A DNA stretch of 6,492 nucleotides from an uncultured Eubacteriales bacterium (lineage in GTDB: Bacteria > Bacillota > Clostridia > Oscillospirales > QAMX01). The position numbers and the translations under genes were made by a program. How positions within the stretch are numbered: position 1 is the stretch's first letter; each line of letters opens with the position of its first letter. Positions 1 through 5,541 of this stretch are shown here, piece after piece. The DNA is taken from NCBI GenBank assembly GCA_900551265.1, contig URVL01000131.1:1-6492 (forward strand), read 5' to 3'. Under the pieces are notes generated by a model. That model was not told where the DNA came from. It saw nothing but the letters and a program-made list of their open reading frames with translations, and ran no database searches.

Positions 1-365
1 TTTTCATTGTCTGTCCCGTCCTTTTGGGCTGTTGGCTTCGGTGCCGTTTTGCGGCTTGGCCGACGCGATCGGCGCGGCGGGGTTGGCTTTGGGATATCTT
101 CCGGGATTGTTACATCGTAGGCGCGGCCCATCATAAAGCCGCAGCGCATTGCGGCATCTATGATAACCTCAGGAGCAGGAGAGCCAAACAAGTCCTTTTG
201 TGCCACCAGCGACGAATAAAGCGAGACAGCAAAATCATAATCAACGCCGTTTTCTTTCGAGTGAATCTCTCTATCAAGTTCCTTATTGCCTATCATACGG
301 TCTATGCAATTCTGCCACGCGTGAAGGTATTCTGTGCCGTTCTTAAAAATGTATCTGATAATCAC
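1..365 (-). CDS. Unrecognised phage early protein, partial (C-terminus off window)
   Basis: An open frame begins with GTG at 365-363 and stays open to the window edge, giving 121 residues. The start is supported by a strong AGGAGGG ribosome site. Its TAG is the stop codon of the upstream ATPase gene, so translation is probably coupled. The protein begins MIIRYIFKNGTEYLHAWQNC. It is followed by a mixed acidic/hydrophobic segment to about residue 90, then a basic proline-rich tail (residues 92-115, several PR/RR/KP groups) typical of a flexible or nucleic-acid-binding extension. I recognise no domain. Position directly after B makes it a phage early gene, in the part of Mu that holds small accessory genes such as kil and gam. 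No resemblance to those is claimed. Confidence 0.8.
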   Translation of the reverse strand, partial: MIIRYIFKNGTEYLHAWQNCIDRMIGNKELDREIHSKENGVDYDFAVSLYSSLVAQKDLFGSPAPEVIIDAAMRCGFMMGRAYDVTIPEDIPKPTPPRRSRRPSRKTAPKPTAQKDGTDNE

Positions 366-376
366 GGTATTCCCTC

Positions 377-1288
377 CTAAATGTCAACGCCTAAAAATTC
401 ACGCTGTGTCCGGCGAAGCAGTCCCGCATTAAAAGGGACATGTGCAGCAGTTGCCGCTTCTCGGGCCAGTTGGAAGATTTTCTTTGCCGTGCGCAAACTT
501 TCCGCGCTGGACAGCTTTAACAAAAAAGCCTGTTCTGCTTCGCCGGAGCAGCCGAAAACGCCCTTGATCTCTTCCACGGTATACTCGTTGTGAACTTTCT
601 TGCGCACGATGATGCGCGTTCTAATCTGGTCGAACTCGTAGCCCTTGCGCGGGGAAGTCATTTGCAGATAGATCTTGTCGTTCCCGGAAAAGACAATACC
701 GACGCCCGCCAGATCGTTTAAATTGCGGACGGCCTGTAAGGCCGAAAAGGAAAGATGGTCGGCTTCATCCACGATAATGAGGCGGTTTGTACCGTGCAGC
801 TGCTCTACAAGCAGATTCATCAAAGCGTCCCGGCGTCCGGGTGCGGGCTTGCCCAACTCCGCACAGATCATTTTCAAAATCGCCGTTGCTGACGGGGTGC
901 AGGCGTTGGCCGTTACCATAATGACGCCAGCGTTGTTCTTGGCGTAGTAGTTCAAAGCCGTGGTTTTTCCCGCGCCGGCATCGCCGCATACGAGGGCAAC
1001 ATCGTTGTGTTTGTGCGCATACATGCAAGCAAAAAGAACATCTTTTGTATTGCGCAATTCGGGATAGAAATTGCCTGTTTGAACGGTGTTTAAACGGGCT
1101 TTAGCCACTGTAAGATATTTCTGTATTTCTTTGGCGGTTTCCTCGGTATCGCCCATATATGTACCGCCGAGAAATTGAGAAATGCGTGTAGCTGAAAGGC
1201 CTGTTTCTTTTGAAATCTGCCGCTGCGATTTTCCGCTGTCCTGCATGAACTGGACTAAATCCCGGCGGGCGTCTTCAATGTGCTGCAT
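377..1288 (-). CDS. B: MuB-like AAA+ ATPase, transposition target-selection / transposase activator
   Basis: 303 residues, close to the 312 of Mu B. An N-terminal helix-turn-helix (about residues 18-41, SQRQISKETGLSATRISQFL) precedes an AAA+ core. The core has Walker A GDAGAGKT (102-109), Walker B IIVDEAD (171-177), a sensor-1 type IVFSGND (198-204), and arginines in QIRTRI (221-226) that could serve as finger residues. In the Mu family this protein binds DNA as ATP-dependent filaments, captures target DNA, stimulates the transposase and confers target immunity. Its ATG lies inside the end of the transposase gene (14-nt overlap), so the two are probably made in a coupled fashion, as is usual for this pair. 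All nucleotide-binding motifs look intact. A TniB/IstB-type ATPase is the alternative, but the N-terminal HTH and the neighbours favour MuB. Confidence 0.92.
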   Translation of the reverse strand: MQHIEDARRDLVQFMQDSGKSQRQISKETGLSATRISQFLGGTYMGDTEETAKEIQKYLTVAKARLNTVQTGNFYPELRNTKDVLFACMYAHKHNDVALVCGDAGAGKTTALNYYAKNNAGVIMVTANACTPSATAILKMICAELGKPAPGRRDALMNLLVEQLHGTNRLIIVDEADHLSFSALQAVRNLNDLAGVGIVFSGNDKIYLQMTSPRKGYEFDQIRTRIIVRKKVHNEYTVEEIKGVFGCSGEAEQAFLLKLSSAESLRTAKKIFQLAREAATAAHVPFNAGLLRRTQREFLGVDI

Positions 1289-3089
1289 ATACGTCCTCCT
1301 TTTGCAAATAGTAGGCTGTTAAGGCGTCGGTCAGATTGTCTTCTTCCCGTGCCTTGGGGCGGCTGTCTTTGAGAATGGCGGCATTCCGGCTGGCCTGGGC
1401 TGTCAGATGTTCCGTCTTCGGTACGTCCTTTCGTTCTTCGTAGCGTTCAAGCAGCTGGTTGCGGGCTATGATTTCCTGCACGCTCATTCCTCTGATTGGA
1501 GCGTGGTCTTCCGTCAGCTTATGCGCTGCGCGTTTCTGCTTGGCCGCTTCAATGTAGGCTTCCTCTGACGTGTGCCGGAACCCGGAAACGAGTTTTGCAG
1601 TTGCCATGCAGATAGCGTCGTTCTTCTGGTCGAATATCGCTACTTCATCAATGTTTGCCGGGTCATACACGGCAACAACCTTTTGTCCAATGTACCGCAG
1701 GAGCGTATCATTGTAGTAGAAATTGTTGAACATGCAGATACCATTTTTCTGCACGGTACGCTCTACAGAATTGCCGCAAATGAGCCGCAGCGCTTCATGG
1801 TCACTTACTTCCCGAATCTGCTTCAAATTCTCCGAGTATACCTGATTGGGCGTTTTCCCGCCCATGTCCTGCCCTCTGCTGGGTGCATTGTGGTATTCAT
1901 CCAACCAAACATAGAAAGCCGTGATGAATTCATCCACCGTTGGGGCGATCTTTGCTATTTCTTTGTTGGACATGCGCATGAGCTCCGGGCGCTGCTTGGC
2001 GTCCTTGCCACAGTATGTGTCCCACATGGGGCCGAATTGTTTTTCCACAGTACCGAAGAACCGTTCCACGGTCTTTGCCTGCCCGTGGTATGGTGTGGCG
2101 TAGATTACATTTATTCCAAGCCGATTTACCAGAGAATGGGGGTAATCCCGGTTGAAATCCTTTGACCTGTAGTCCTTGCCGTTGTCAAAGTATACTTCAT
2201 TCGGCAGGCCGTTTTGCTCTACGCTCATTCGAAAGCACTGCTTTATAGCGGTAGCGTTCGGGTCTGCGTCTCGAATCAGAGCGCCAACAACTTTGTTTGA
2301 CCGGGCGTCAAAGAAAACTGTGAGCCAGAGCCGGACGGCTTTCCCTTTCTTATTACGGACGAACACATCAAAAAGGTGATGGTCTGAAAACCATACATCA
2401 TTTGAATTGATATCCAGACGGCTGCGCTGCATGGACGGTAGCGAGTCCCGATATGCTGTTTCTCCCTCGCGGTGCCGCGTGATTGCAAGGTGTGGAATTT
2501 CCTGCACGCGCCGCTGGAAGGTCTTCACCGATGGGATATCGGGGTATGCCTTTTTAGTCTGTTTGTGGCACCATTGCACGGTACGCTTTTGCTGGGTCAT
2601 ATACAGGGCGTAAAAGTATTCCCATGCATCGGGCAAGATGGTGCTTGTCCCTTTTCGGGCGAAGCCTCCGCGTTTGTCCACCAGCTCCGGCAAGTCACCG
2701 CCGTCTTTCAGGATACGCTGCCATGCATACAGCTGGCCCTCCGTGATCGGCGCATAGTAGCCCATGGCGTTGCGCTGGGCCACGAACTCGGCGGGGGACA
2801 GGCCGCTGCGCCAGTATTCCAGTACGCAGCCCTTTTTCTCGTTGGCGGCGTGCAGCTGGTCGTTTGTGAACTGTGCAAGTTCTTCTTCCCGGCGTTCCTT
2901 TTCTATGCCGTGGTAGCGGTCACGTTCATTTTCCGGGAGGCTTTCCAAAGCAATCAACATTTGATACCCGCCGCGCCCTCGGCCTTCTGTATATTCATAT
3001 TTATATATGCCGCGTGCTGCTCGGCGTTCTATAGTCGTTACATTCACCTTTAGGATTTCCGCCAGTTTTTGCGCGGGTATCAATTGCAA
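1275..3089 (-). CDS. A: MuA-like DDE transposase
   Basis: About 604-607 residues (Mu A: 663). Numbering here counts from the GTG at 3098. Residues 5-64 look like the Mu-type winged-helix N-domain (helix-turn-helix around LAEILKVNVTTIERRAARG, then GRGRGGYQ and LESLPENERDRY). The DDE core gives D239 (WFSDHHLFDVFV), D305 (VYFDNGKDY) and E345 (KTVERFFG). The D-D spacing of 66 resembles Mu. The D-E spacing of 40 is shorter than in Mu and nearer a classic D35E core. A Mu-type beta-barrel domain follows (about 470-505, VVAVYDPANIDEVAIFD). Start choice: the AGGAGG site (3098-3103) ends on the first base of the GTG, leaving no room. A TTG at 3089-3087, 8 nt downstream, is ideally placed. It cuts and joins phage ends to target DNA, integrating and replicating the phage. 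Confidence 0.95.
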   Translation of the reverse strand: MQLIPAQKLAEILKVNVTTIERRAARGIYKYEYTEGRGRGGYQMLIALESLPENERDRYHGIEKERREEELAQFTNDQLHAANEKKGCVLEYWRSGLSPAEFVAQRNAMGYYAPITEGQLYAWQRILKDGGDLPELVDKRGGFARKGTSTILPDAWEYFYALYMTQQKRTVQWCHKQTKKAYPDIPSVKTFQRRVQEIPHLAITRHREGETAYRDSLPSMQRSRLDINSNDVWFSDHHLFDVFVRNKKGKAVRLWLTVFFDARSNKVVGALIRDADPNATAIKQCFRMSVEQNGLPNEVYFDNGKDYRSKDFNRDYPHSLVNRLGINVIYATPYHGQAKTVERFFGTVEKQFGPMWDTYCGKDAKQRPELMRMSNKEIAKIAPTVDEFITAFYVWLDEYHNAPSRGQDMGGKTPNQVYSENLKQIREVSDHEALRLICGNSVERTVQKNGICMFNNFYYNDTLLRYIGQKVVAVYDPANIDEVAIFDQKNDAICMATAKLVSGFRHTSEEAYIEAAKQKRAAHKLTEDHAPIRGMSVQEIIARNQLLERYEERKDVPKTEHLTAQASRNAAILKDSRPKAREEDNLTDALTAYYLQKEDVYAAH

Positions 3090-3125
3090 TGTTGCCACCT
3101 CCTCGCCTTGGAATATGAAATCGAG

Positions 3126-3359
3126 CTATGCGACGTCTCCAAAAATATCGTCTAAACTACAAGCTAAGGCATGGCAAATTCTGATAGCCAGAGAAAAAGA
3201 GGGGTTGTTTCTGCCCAATATTATATATGTAATAGCTGTACACGACACCTTACACTGCGCGGCAAGCCATTTTTGATTCTTTCCAATGGCAAGCAGTCGC
3301 TTAATAATCTGTTGCCCGCAACGGGGAAGATTATCCGATGGAATGCGCATGCGTTTCAT
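3126..3359 (-). CDS. Small XRE/Cro-type DNA-binding regulator in the position of Mu Ner
   Basis: 77 residues, preceded by AGGAGG with 7-nt spacing to ATG. A Cro/C1-type helix-turn-helix covers about residues 27-50 (NQKWLAAQCKVSCTAITYII), followed by the usual helical end (SFSLAIRICHALACSLDDIF). It is the first gene of the leftward early operon, with its stop 36 nt before the TTG start of the transposase. In Mu the gene here, ner, shuts down both early and repressor transcription; a Cro-like role is inferred from position and fold. It belongs to the general XRE family and I see no specific similarity to Mu Ner. It could equally be an activator or second repressor. Confidence 0.85.
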   Translation of the reverse strand: MKRMRIPSDNLPRCGQQIIKRLLAIGKNQKWLAAQCKVSCTAITYIILGRNNPSFSLAIRICHALACSLDDIFGDVA

Positions 3360-3372
3360 GATTTTTCCTCCT

Positions 3373-3407
3373 GTTGTAATCGTCTGTACCGTGGTATAAT
3401 GTTTATG
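3373..3407 (+). promoter_or_regulatory. Probable promoter of the repressor gene (extended -10)
   Basis: A perfect TATAAT at 3395-3400 is preceded by TGG, making an extended -10 element. The -35 match 17 nt upstream (TGTTGT) is poor, as is common for extended -10 promoters. Transcription would start near 3407, giving a leader of about 70 nt that passes through both operator palindromes before the repressor ATG at 3480. No better rightward promoter is visible between here and the gene. Confidence 0.55.
3385..3398. promoter_or_regulatory. Candidate operator for the Cro/Ner-like regulator
   Basis: A short imperfect dyad, TACC-GT-GGTA with one further matching pair outside, overlaps the first bases of the TATAAT of the presumed repressor promoter (3395-3400). 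A protein bound here would block repressor transcription and sit just downstream of the early start point. Assignment to the 77-residue regulator is inference only; the dyad is short enough to be chance. Confidence 0.3.
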
Positions 3408-3409
3408 CT

Positions 3410-3445
3410 CAAATTAATTATAAATCAATTCAATTGATTTTACAA
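3410..3445 (-). promoter_or_regulatory. Early promoter of the regulator-A-B operon
   Basis: Read leftward, a -35 TTGTAA (3445-3440) and a perfect -10 TATAAT (3422-3417) are separated by exactly 17 bp, with a predicted start near 3410 and a leader of about 50 nt before the Cro/Ner-like ATG. The 17-bp spacer is filled by the 19-bp palindrome centred at 3431, so bound repressor would exclude RNA polymerase. This is the strongest leftward promoter match in the intergenic region. Confidence 0.75.
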
Positions 3446-3466
3446 GCAAAAAATCAATTGAATTGA
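3422..3466. promoter_or_regulatory. Paired operators forming a 17-bp perfect inverted repeat
   Basis: Operator 1 (3422-3440) is a 19-bp palindrome around a central C at 3431 with core CAATTCAATTG. Operator 2 (3454-3466) is a 13-bp palindrome around G at 3460 with the mirrored core CAATTGAATTG. Together the stretches 3425-3441 and 3450-3466 are a perfect 17-bp inverted repeat with an 8-nt spacer. Centre-to-centre distance is 29 bp, nearly three helical turns. Operator 1 covers the spacer of the early promoter; operator 2 ends next to the ribosome site of the repressor gene. Binding by the XRE repressor to shut the early promoter, and possibly itself, is inferred. In the repressor transcript the same repeat could fold into a hairpin just before the ribosome site. 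Confidence 0.75.
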
Positions 3467-3479
3467 ATGGAGGCGCAAA

Positions 3480-4031
3480 ATGGACGATATTTGTGTGCGT
3501 GTTAAATTGATTCGGACTTCTTTCAAGATGTCACAAAAGGATTTTTCATTGCGACTAGGCGTTACAAATGCACATATATCAAGAATCGAAAAAGGGCTAA
3601 CTAGACCTTCTGCCGCCTTAGTTAAACTTATTTGCCAAACATATAATATAAATGAACAATGGCTATTAACAGGGCAAGAACCCATGATGTATGAGCAGTT
3701 ATTAACACGTGAAGATGACATTATGCAAAATGCCACATCGGCTATTAACAAGCTTCTACGAGCCAATGGGATTATTCGATCGCTTGCTGTTGAGATTGAA
3801 TCGCTGCACGCAGAAATAGTTACACCGCCAAACTCAAGCGAATTAGTAGCAGCGGATTATTTGACAAGATGCTATAGCATCTTTGAGCATATTCAAAATT
3901 TTCTTTCCAGTAGAAAGCTTGCTGCAAGAAATCAGCAAACTCAAATAGATGTCAGCATTTCGGAGACTCTTAGGTTACTAGAGCGCGATTTAGAATCAAT
4001 GGACACATTATTGAAAAATATGCAACAATAA
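3480..4031 (+). CDS. XRE-family phage repressor (functional analogue of Mu c)
   Basis: 183 residues with GGAGG upstream of the ATG. An N-terminal XRE helix-turn-helix (about residues 17-39, SQKDFSLRLGVTNAHISRIE) is followed by the NINEQWLLTGQEP segment (57-68) typical of phage and ICE repressors. The rest is helical, with probable coiled-coil in residues 75-112 and 155-182. There is no S24/LexA-type peptidase domain, so induction by RecA-stimulated self-cleavage is not expected. Divergence from the early operon and its place between that operon and the phage end match Mu c. The gene is visibly more AT-rich than A and B. A terminator follows about 90 nt after the stop. Function as the lysogeny repressor is inferred from layout. 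Confidence 0.85.
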   Translation: MDDICVRVKLIRTSFKMSQKDFSLRLGVTNAHISRIEKGLTRPSAALVKLICQTYNINEQWLLTGQEPMMYEQLLTREDDIMQNATSAINKLLRANGIIRSLAVEIESLHAEIVTPPNSSELVAADYLTRCYSIFEHIQNFLSSRKLAARNQQTQIDVSISETLRLLERDLESMDTLLKNMQQ

Positions 4032-4119
4032 TCCATATTTGTGCCCTGCGATTCTTGTGCAATGATTCGCATCATCGCCATTTTCCTTGCAGTAAGTCGG
4101 GTTTGCAAATTGAATATAG

Positions 4120-4165
4120 AAAAAGCCCGCAAACCTAGCATTAAACAGGGTTTGCGGGCTTTTTG
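4120..4165. terminator. Strong bidirectional intrinsic terminator after the repressor
   Basis: A perfect 16-bp inverted repeat (4120-4135 and 4149-4164) has GCCCGCAAACC in its left arm, a 13-nt loop, and runs of A on the left and T on the right. It therefore has a U-tract in both directions. Rightward it ends the repressor transcript. Leftward it would stop host transcription entering through the phage end from reading antisense into the repressor. A second GGGTTTGC copy at 4099-4106 could pair with the left arm instead of the true right arm. Confidence 0.9.
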
Positions 4166-4179
4166 CTTAAAAAGAAAAA

Positions 4180-4208
4180 TGCAGTTAGTCGATGAAAAAC
4201 TAACTGCA
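4180..4208. repeat. 10-bp inverted repeat at the inner transposase-site copy
   Basis: TGCAGTTAGT (4180-4189) and ACTAACTGCA (4199-4208) are exact reverse complements 9 bp apart. The right arm is the inner edge of the inner end-site repeat, so the left arm is an inverted half-site. Beyond these 10 bp the resemblance to the full site fades. It may be a third, partial transposase contact. Confidence 0.7.
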
Positions 4209-4228
4209 AACTTCGATATTACGTGTCC
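4199..4228. repeat. Inner candidate transposase-binding site (L2-like)
   Basis: A 30-bp copy of the motif found at 4303-4333, in the same orientation, with the same ACTAACTGCAAA head and TTACGTGTCC tail. It has one base fewer and two substitutions in the middle. The matched tails end 105 bp apart, about ten helical turns. No gene covers either copy. A role as a MuA-type end-binding site is inferred from location and repetition. Confidence 0.75.
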
Positions 4229-4302
4229 GTATAAAATGCGTTAAAAACGGAGAAAAAACGGCCTATAAAGCGCGTTTACACAGAGTTTTTGGTAGCATAG
4301 TG

Positions 4303-4333
4303 ACTAACTGCAAAACTTTGATTTTACGTGTCC
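4303..4333. repeat. Outer candidate transposase-binding site (L1-like)
   Basis: A 31-bp copy of the repeated motif, ACTAACTGCAAAA at the inner edge and TTACGTGTCC at the outer edge. It is separated from the predicted phage terminus by at most 7 bp, much as the outermost Mu A site lies a few bases from the Mu end. Between the two copies (4229-4302) I see no gene, only AT-rich sequence. Confidence 0.75.
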
Positions 4334-4340
4334 AGCAACA
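4334..4340. other. Predicted left terminus of the prophage (attL junction)
   Basis: Read inward from 4340 the sequence starts TGTTGCTGGACACGTAA; from 4337 it starts TGCTGGACACG; from 4334 it starts TGGACACG. Each has the 5'-TG required of Mu-family ends. The outer binding site ends at 4333, so the end must lie close by, and 4337 or 4340 best match the small offset seen in Mu. A 5-bp target duplication would follow in 4335-4345. The exact base cannot be fixed without the right end or an empty site. Confidence 0.6.
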
Positions 4341-4355
4341 ATAGGGAGGAACCAC

Positions 4356-5099
4356 ATGAAACATCGAAAACTATTATTGATCGGGTGCAGTCTGGGCGTC
4401 GTATGTGCGATTTTGGCCGCTGCCCTGCTTTTCTGGCCACGTAGGCAGCAGCCACTCAACGATAGGTCTGTTACCGTCTGTTCCACTTCCAACAGTTCCA
4501 GTGAGGCTCAATCTGCTGTTTCATCGACGGCTGCGGCGCAGTATATGGAGGGACAGGTCGGGTGGCTGACCGTAGAGGGGACGGAGATTGACAACGCCGT
4601 TATGCAGGCAGGAGACAACGACTATTATCTGCGCCGCAACGAATACGGCGAGGATGATGTGTGGGGCTGCTACTTTATAGATTATGCCTGCTCACCGAGC
4701 AGCCAGAATCTTGTGATTTACGGACACAGCCTAGATGACAGCACAGAGGCGCAGCGCTTCTCGCAGCTCAAGCGTTTCTCCGATCCGGAGTGGGCCGCAC
4801 AGCACCACATGATCCAGCTGGAGTATAACGGCCAGCGCATGACCTATGAAGTTATCTCGGCGGGGCTTGCCGATGCCACTACGGATACCATTGCCATTGT
4901 AACCAACCCTGGCATGGAGCAGGCGCAACAGATCATTGACGCGGCGCTGGAGCGCTCCGATGTACAGTTTGAGGCCGACAAATCAGTCGACCCATTATCC
5001 CGCATTCTAACGCTCGCTACTTGTACAACCAACAGCGGCACACGATATGTTGTTACCGCCATTCAAACATCGGGGGATGATACAAATGCAGCTGATTAA
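4356..5099 (+). CDS. srtB: Class B sortase (membrane-anchored cysteine transpeptidase)
   Basis: 247 residues with AGGGAGG seven bases before ATG. An uncleaved N-terminal signal-anchor (about residues 5-27, followed by RR) leads into a Ser/Thr-rich linker (40-62) and then the sortase fold. The catalytic set is complete: H124 in VIYGHSLDD, C223 in LTLATC, R230 in SGTRYVV. The long GH...FSQLKRF stretch after the histidine and the overall size fit class B. Sortases cut a sorting motif in secreted proteins and join them to cell-wall peptidoglycan or pilin subunits; no substrate with an LPXTG-like signal is in this window. Two small membrane-protein genes follow closely. The phage end lies only about 15 nt upstream, so its original promoter is probably displaced. 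Confidence 0.93.
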   Translation: MKHRKLLLIGCSLGVVCAILAAALLFWPRRQQPLNDRSVTVCSTSNSSSEAQSAVSSTAAAQYMEGQVGWLTVEGTEIDNAVMQAGDNDYYLRRNEYGEDDVWGCYFIDYACSPSSQNLVIYGHSLDDSTEAQRFSQLKRFSDPEWAAQHHMIQLEYNGQRMTYEVISAGLADATTDTIAIVTNPGMEQAQQIIDAALERSDVQFEADKSVDPLSRILTLATCTTNSGTRYVVTAIQTSGDDTNAAD

Positions 5100-5111
5100 G
5101 TGTCCGGCACG

Positions 5112-5249
5112 ATGGAGATGATGATAATGCTCACCGCAATTTTGATTGGTATGGCTGGCCTTATGCTGATTGTGTACAGTTGTTTGGTAATAGCCAGTGA
5201 CGCTGACGATCATGCAGAACAGGCGTGGAGTAAATCTGATAAACGTTGA
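5112..5249 (+). CDS. Small membrane protein, 45 residues
   Basis: A short frame beginning with clustered ATGs (5112, 5118, 5121, 5127) fills the gap between the sortase and the next gene, 12 nt after the sortase stop and 13 nt before the following start. It encodes one clear transmembrane helix (about residues 6-28, MLTAILIGMAGLMLIVYSCL), then a short polar tail rich in D, E, K and S. A GGAG at 5114-5117 lies 9 nt before the ATG at 5127, so the translated form may be 40 residues. Its function is unknown; the spacing and the membrane helix suggest it is a real member of the sortase operon. Confidence 0.6.
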   Translation: MEMMIMLTAILIGMAGLMLIVYSCLVIASDADDHAEQAWSKSDKR

Positions 5250-5262
5250 CGGAGGGATAGAA

Positions 5263-5526
5263 GTGAATCATGTCGGGAACTGGCAATGGTGGACCGGTGT
5301 GCTGATTGCGGTCATCATTGCAGGCTTTACAGGGTTTGGGGTCGGATACGCTTTTTGTAATCAAACATCAAAATGGCTGCTGGACAGTACCGCCTGGGAA
5401 AAGAAACATCCAAGCGAATCTTCTGCGGACGCGGCAATAGTTCCAGCCCCGGTAGTATCCTCCTCTAAGCCGCGCAAAACTGTACTCGGTCGACTGAACG
5501 CGAAAACGAAAGATCACAAATCATAA
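5263..5526 (+). CDS. Single-pass membrane protein of unknown function
   Basis: 87 residues from a GTG start chosen because GGAGGG lies 6 nt before it; a farther in-frame ATG at 5197 would overlap the preceding microprotein and has no ribosome site. One transmembrane helix (about residues 10-32, WTGVLIAVIIAGFTGFGVGY) follows a short NWQWW segment. After it come a polar stretch with WEKKHPSES and a Pro/Ser-rich, strongly basic tail ending KTKDHKS. I recognise no family. It is third in the apparent sortase operon. Topology is not certain, though the basic tail favours a cytoplasmic C-terminus. Confidence 0.75.
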   Translation: MNHVGNWQWWTGVLIAVIIAGFTGFGVGYAFCNQTSKWLLDSTAWEKKHPSESSADAAIVPAPVVSSSKPRKTVLGRLNAKTKDHKS

Positions 5527-5541
5527 TCAGCAAAGTGCCGA

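Larger units (their letters stand above)
1..4340 (-). mobile_element. Left-end portion of a Mu-like transposable prophage
   Basis: The order repressor, Cro/Ner-like regulator, DDE transposase of MuA type, AAA+ ATPase of MuB type is the diagnostic left-end layout of phage Mu, here inverted relative to the window. Two copies of a roughly 30-bp motif sit at the outer edge, the inner one 105 bp from the outer. That is the expected place for transposase end-binding sites. The boundary is inferred: Mu-family ends finish in TG...CA, and on this strand CA dinucleotides close the element at 4334, 4337 or 4340. The remainder of the phage, including late genes and the right end, lies left of position 1, so the target duplication cannot be tested here. 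Whether the prophage is intact is unknown. Confidence 0.85.

Noticed and set aside
24..380. 118-codon rightward open frame at the left edge
   Set aside because: It has no ribosome site, its composition is Cys/Arg-rich and unlike a natural protein, and it lies opposite the well-supported GTG-started leftward gene.
1572..2165. 197-codon rightward open frame opposite the DDE core
   Set aside because: It mirrors the coding pattern of the transposase catalytic domain and has no ribosome site or recognisable motif.
2472..3053. 193-codon rightward open frame opposite the transposase N-terminal half
   Set aside because: It is fully antisense to a clearly conserved transposase, lacks a credible ribosome site, and its Cys/His/Phe-rich composition is typical of a complement-strand artefact.
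377..3098. Tn7/Tn5090-type (TniA/TniB) or IS21-type transposon instead of a Mu-like phage
   Set aside because: The transposase N-domain, the HTH on the ATPase, the Cro-like gene upstream and the divergent repressor next to the end together match Mu organisation better.
3425..3466. The 17-bp inverted repeat as an intrinsic terminator or CRISPR-like repeat
   Set aside because: It is AT-rich, lies upstream of a start codon over a promoter, has only two units, and each arm is itself palindromic, which fits operators.
4041..4244. 67-codon rightward open frame between the repressor and the phage end
   Set aside because: It runs through the terminator hairpin and the inner end-site repeat and has no ribosome site.
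5197..5262. N-terminal extension of the 87-residue membrane protein to an upstream ATG
   Set aside because: It overlaps the microprotein gene and lacks a ribosome site, whereas GGAGGG is ideally placed for the GTG at 5263.
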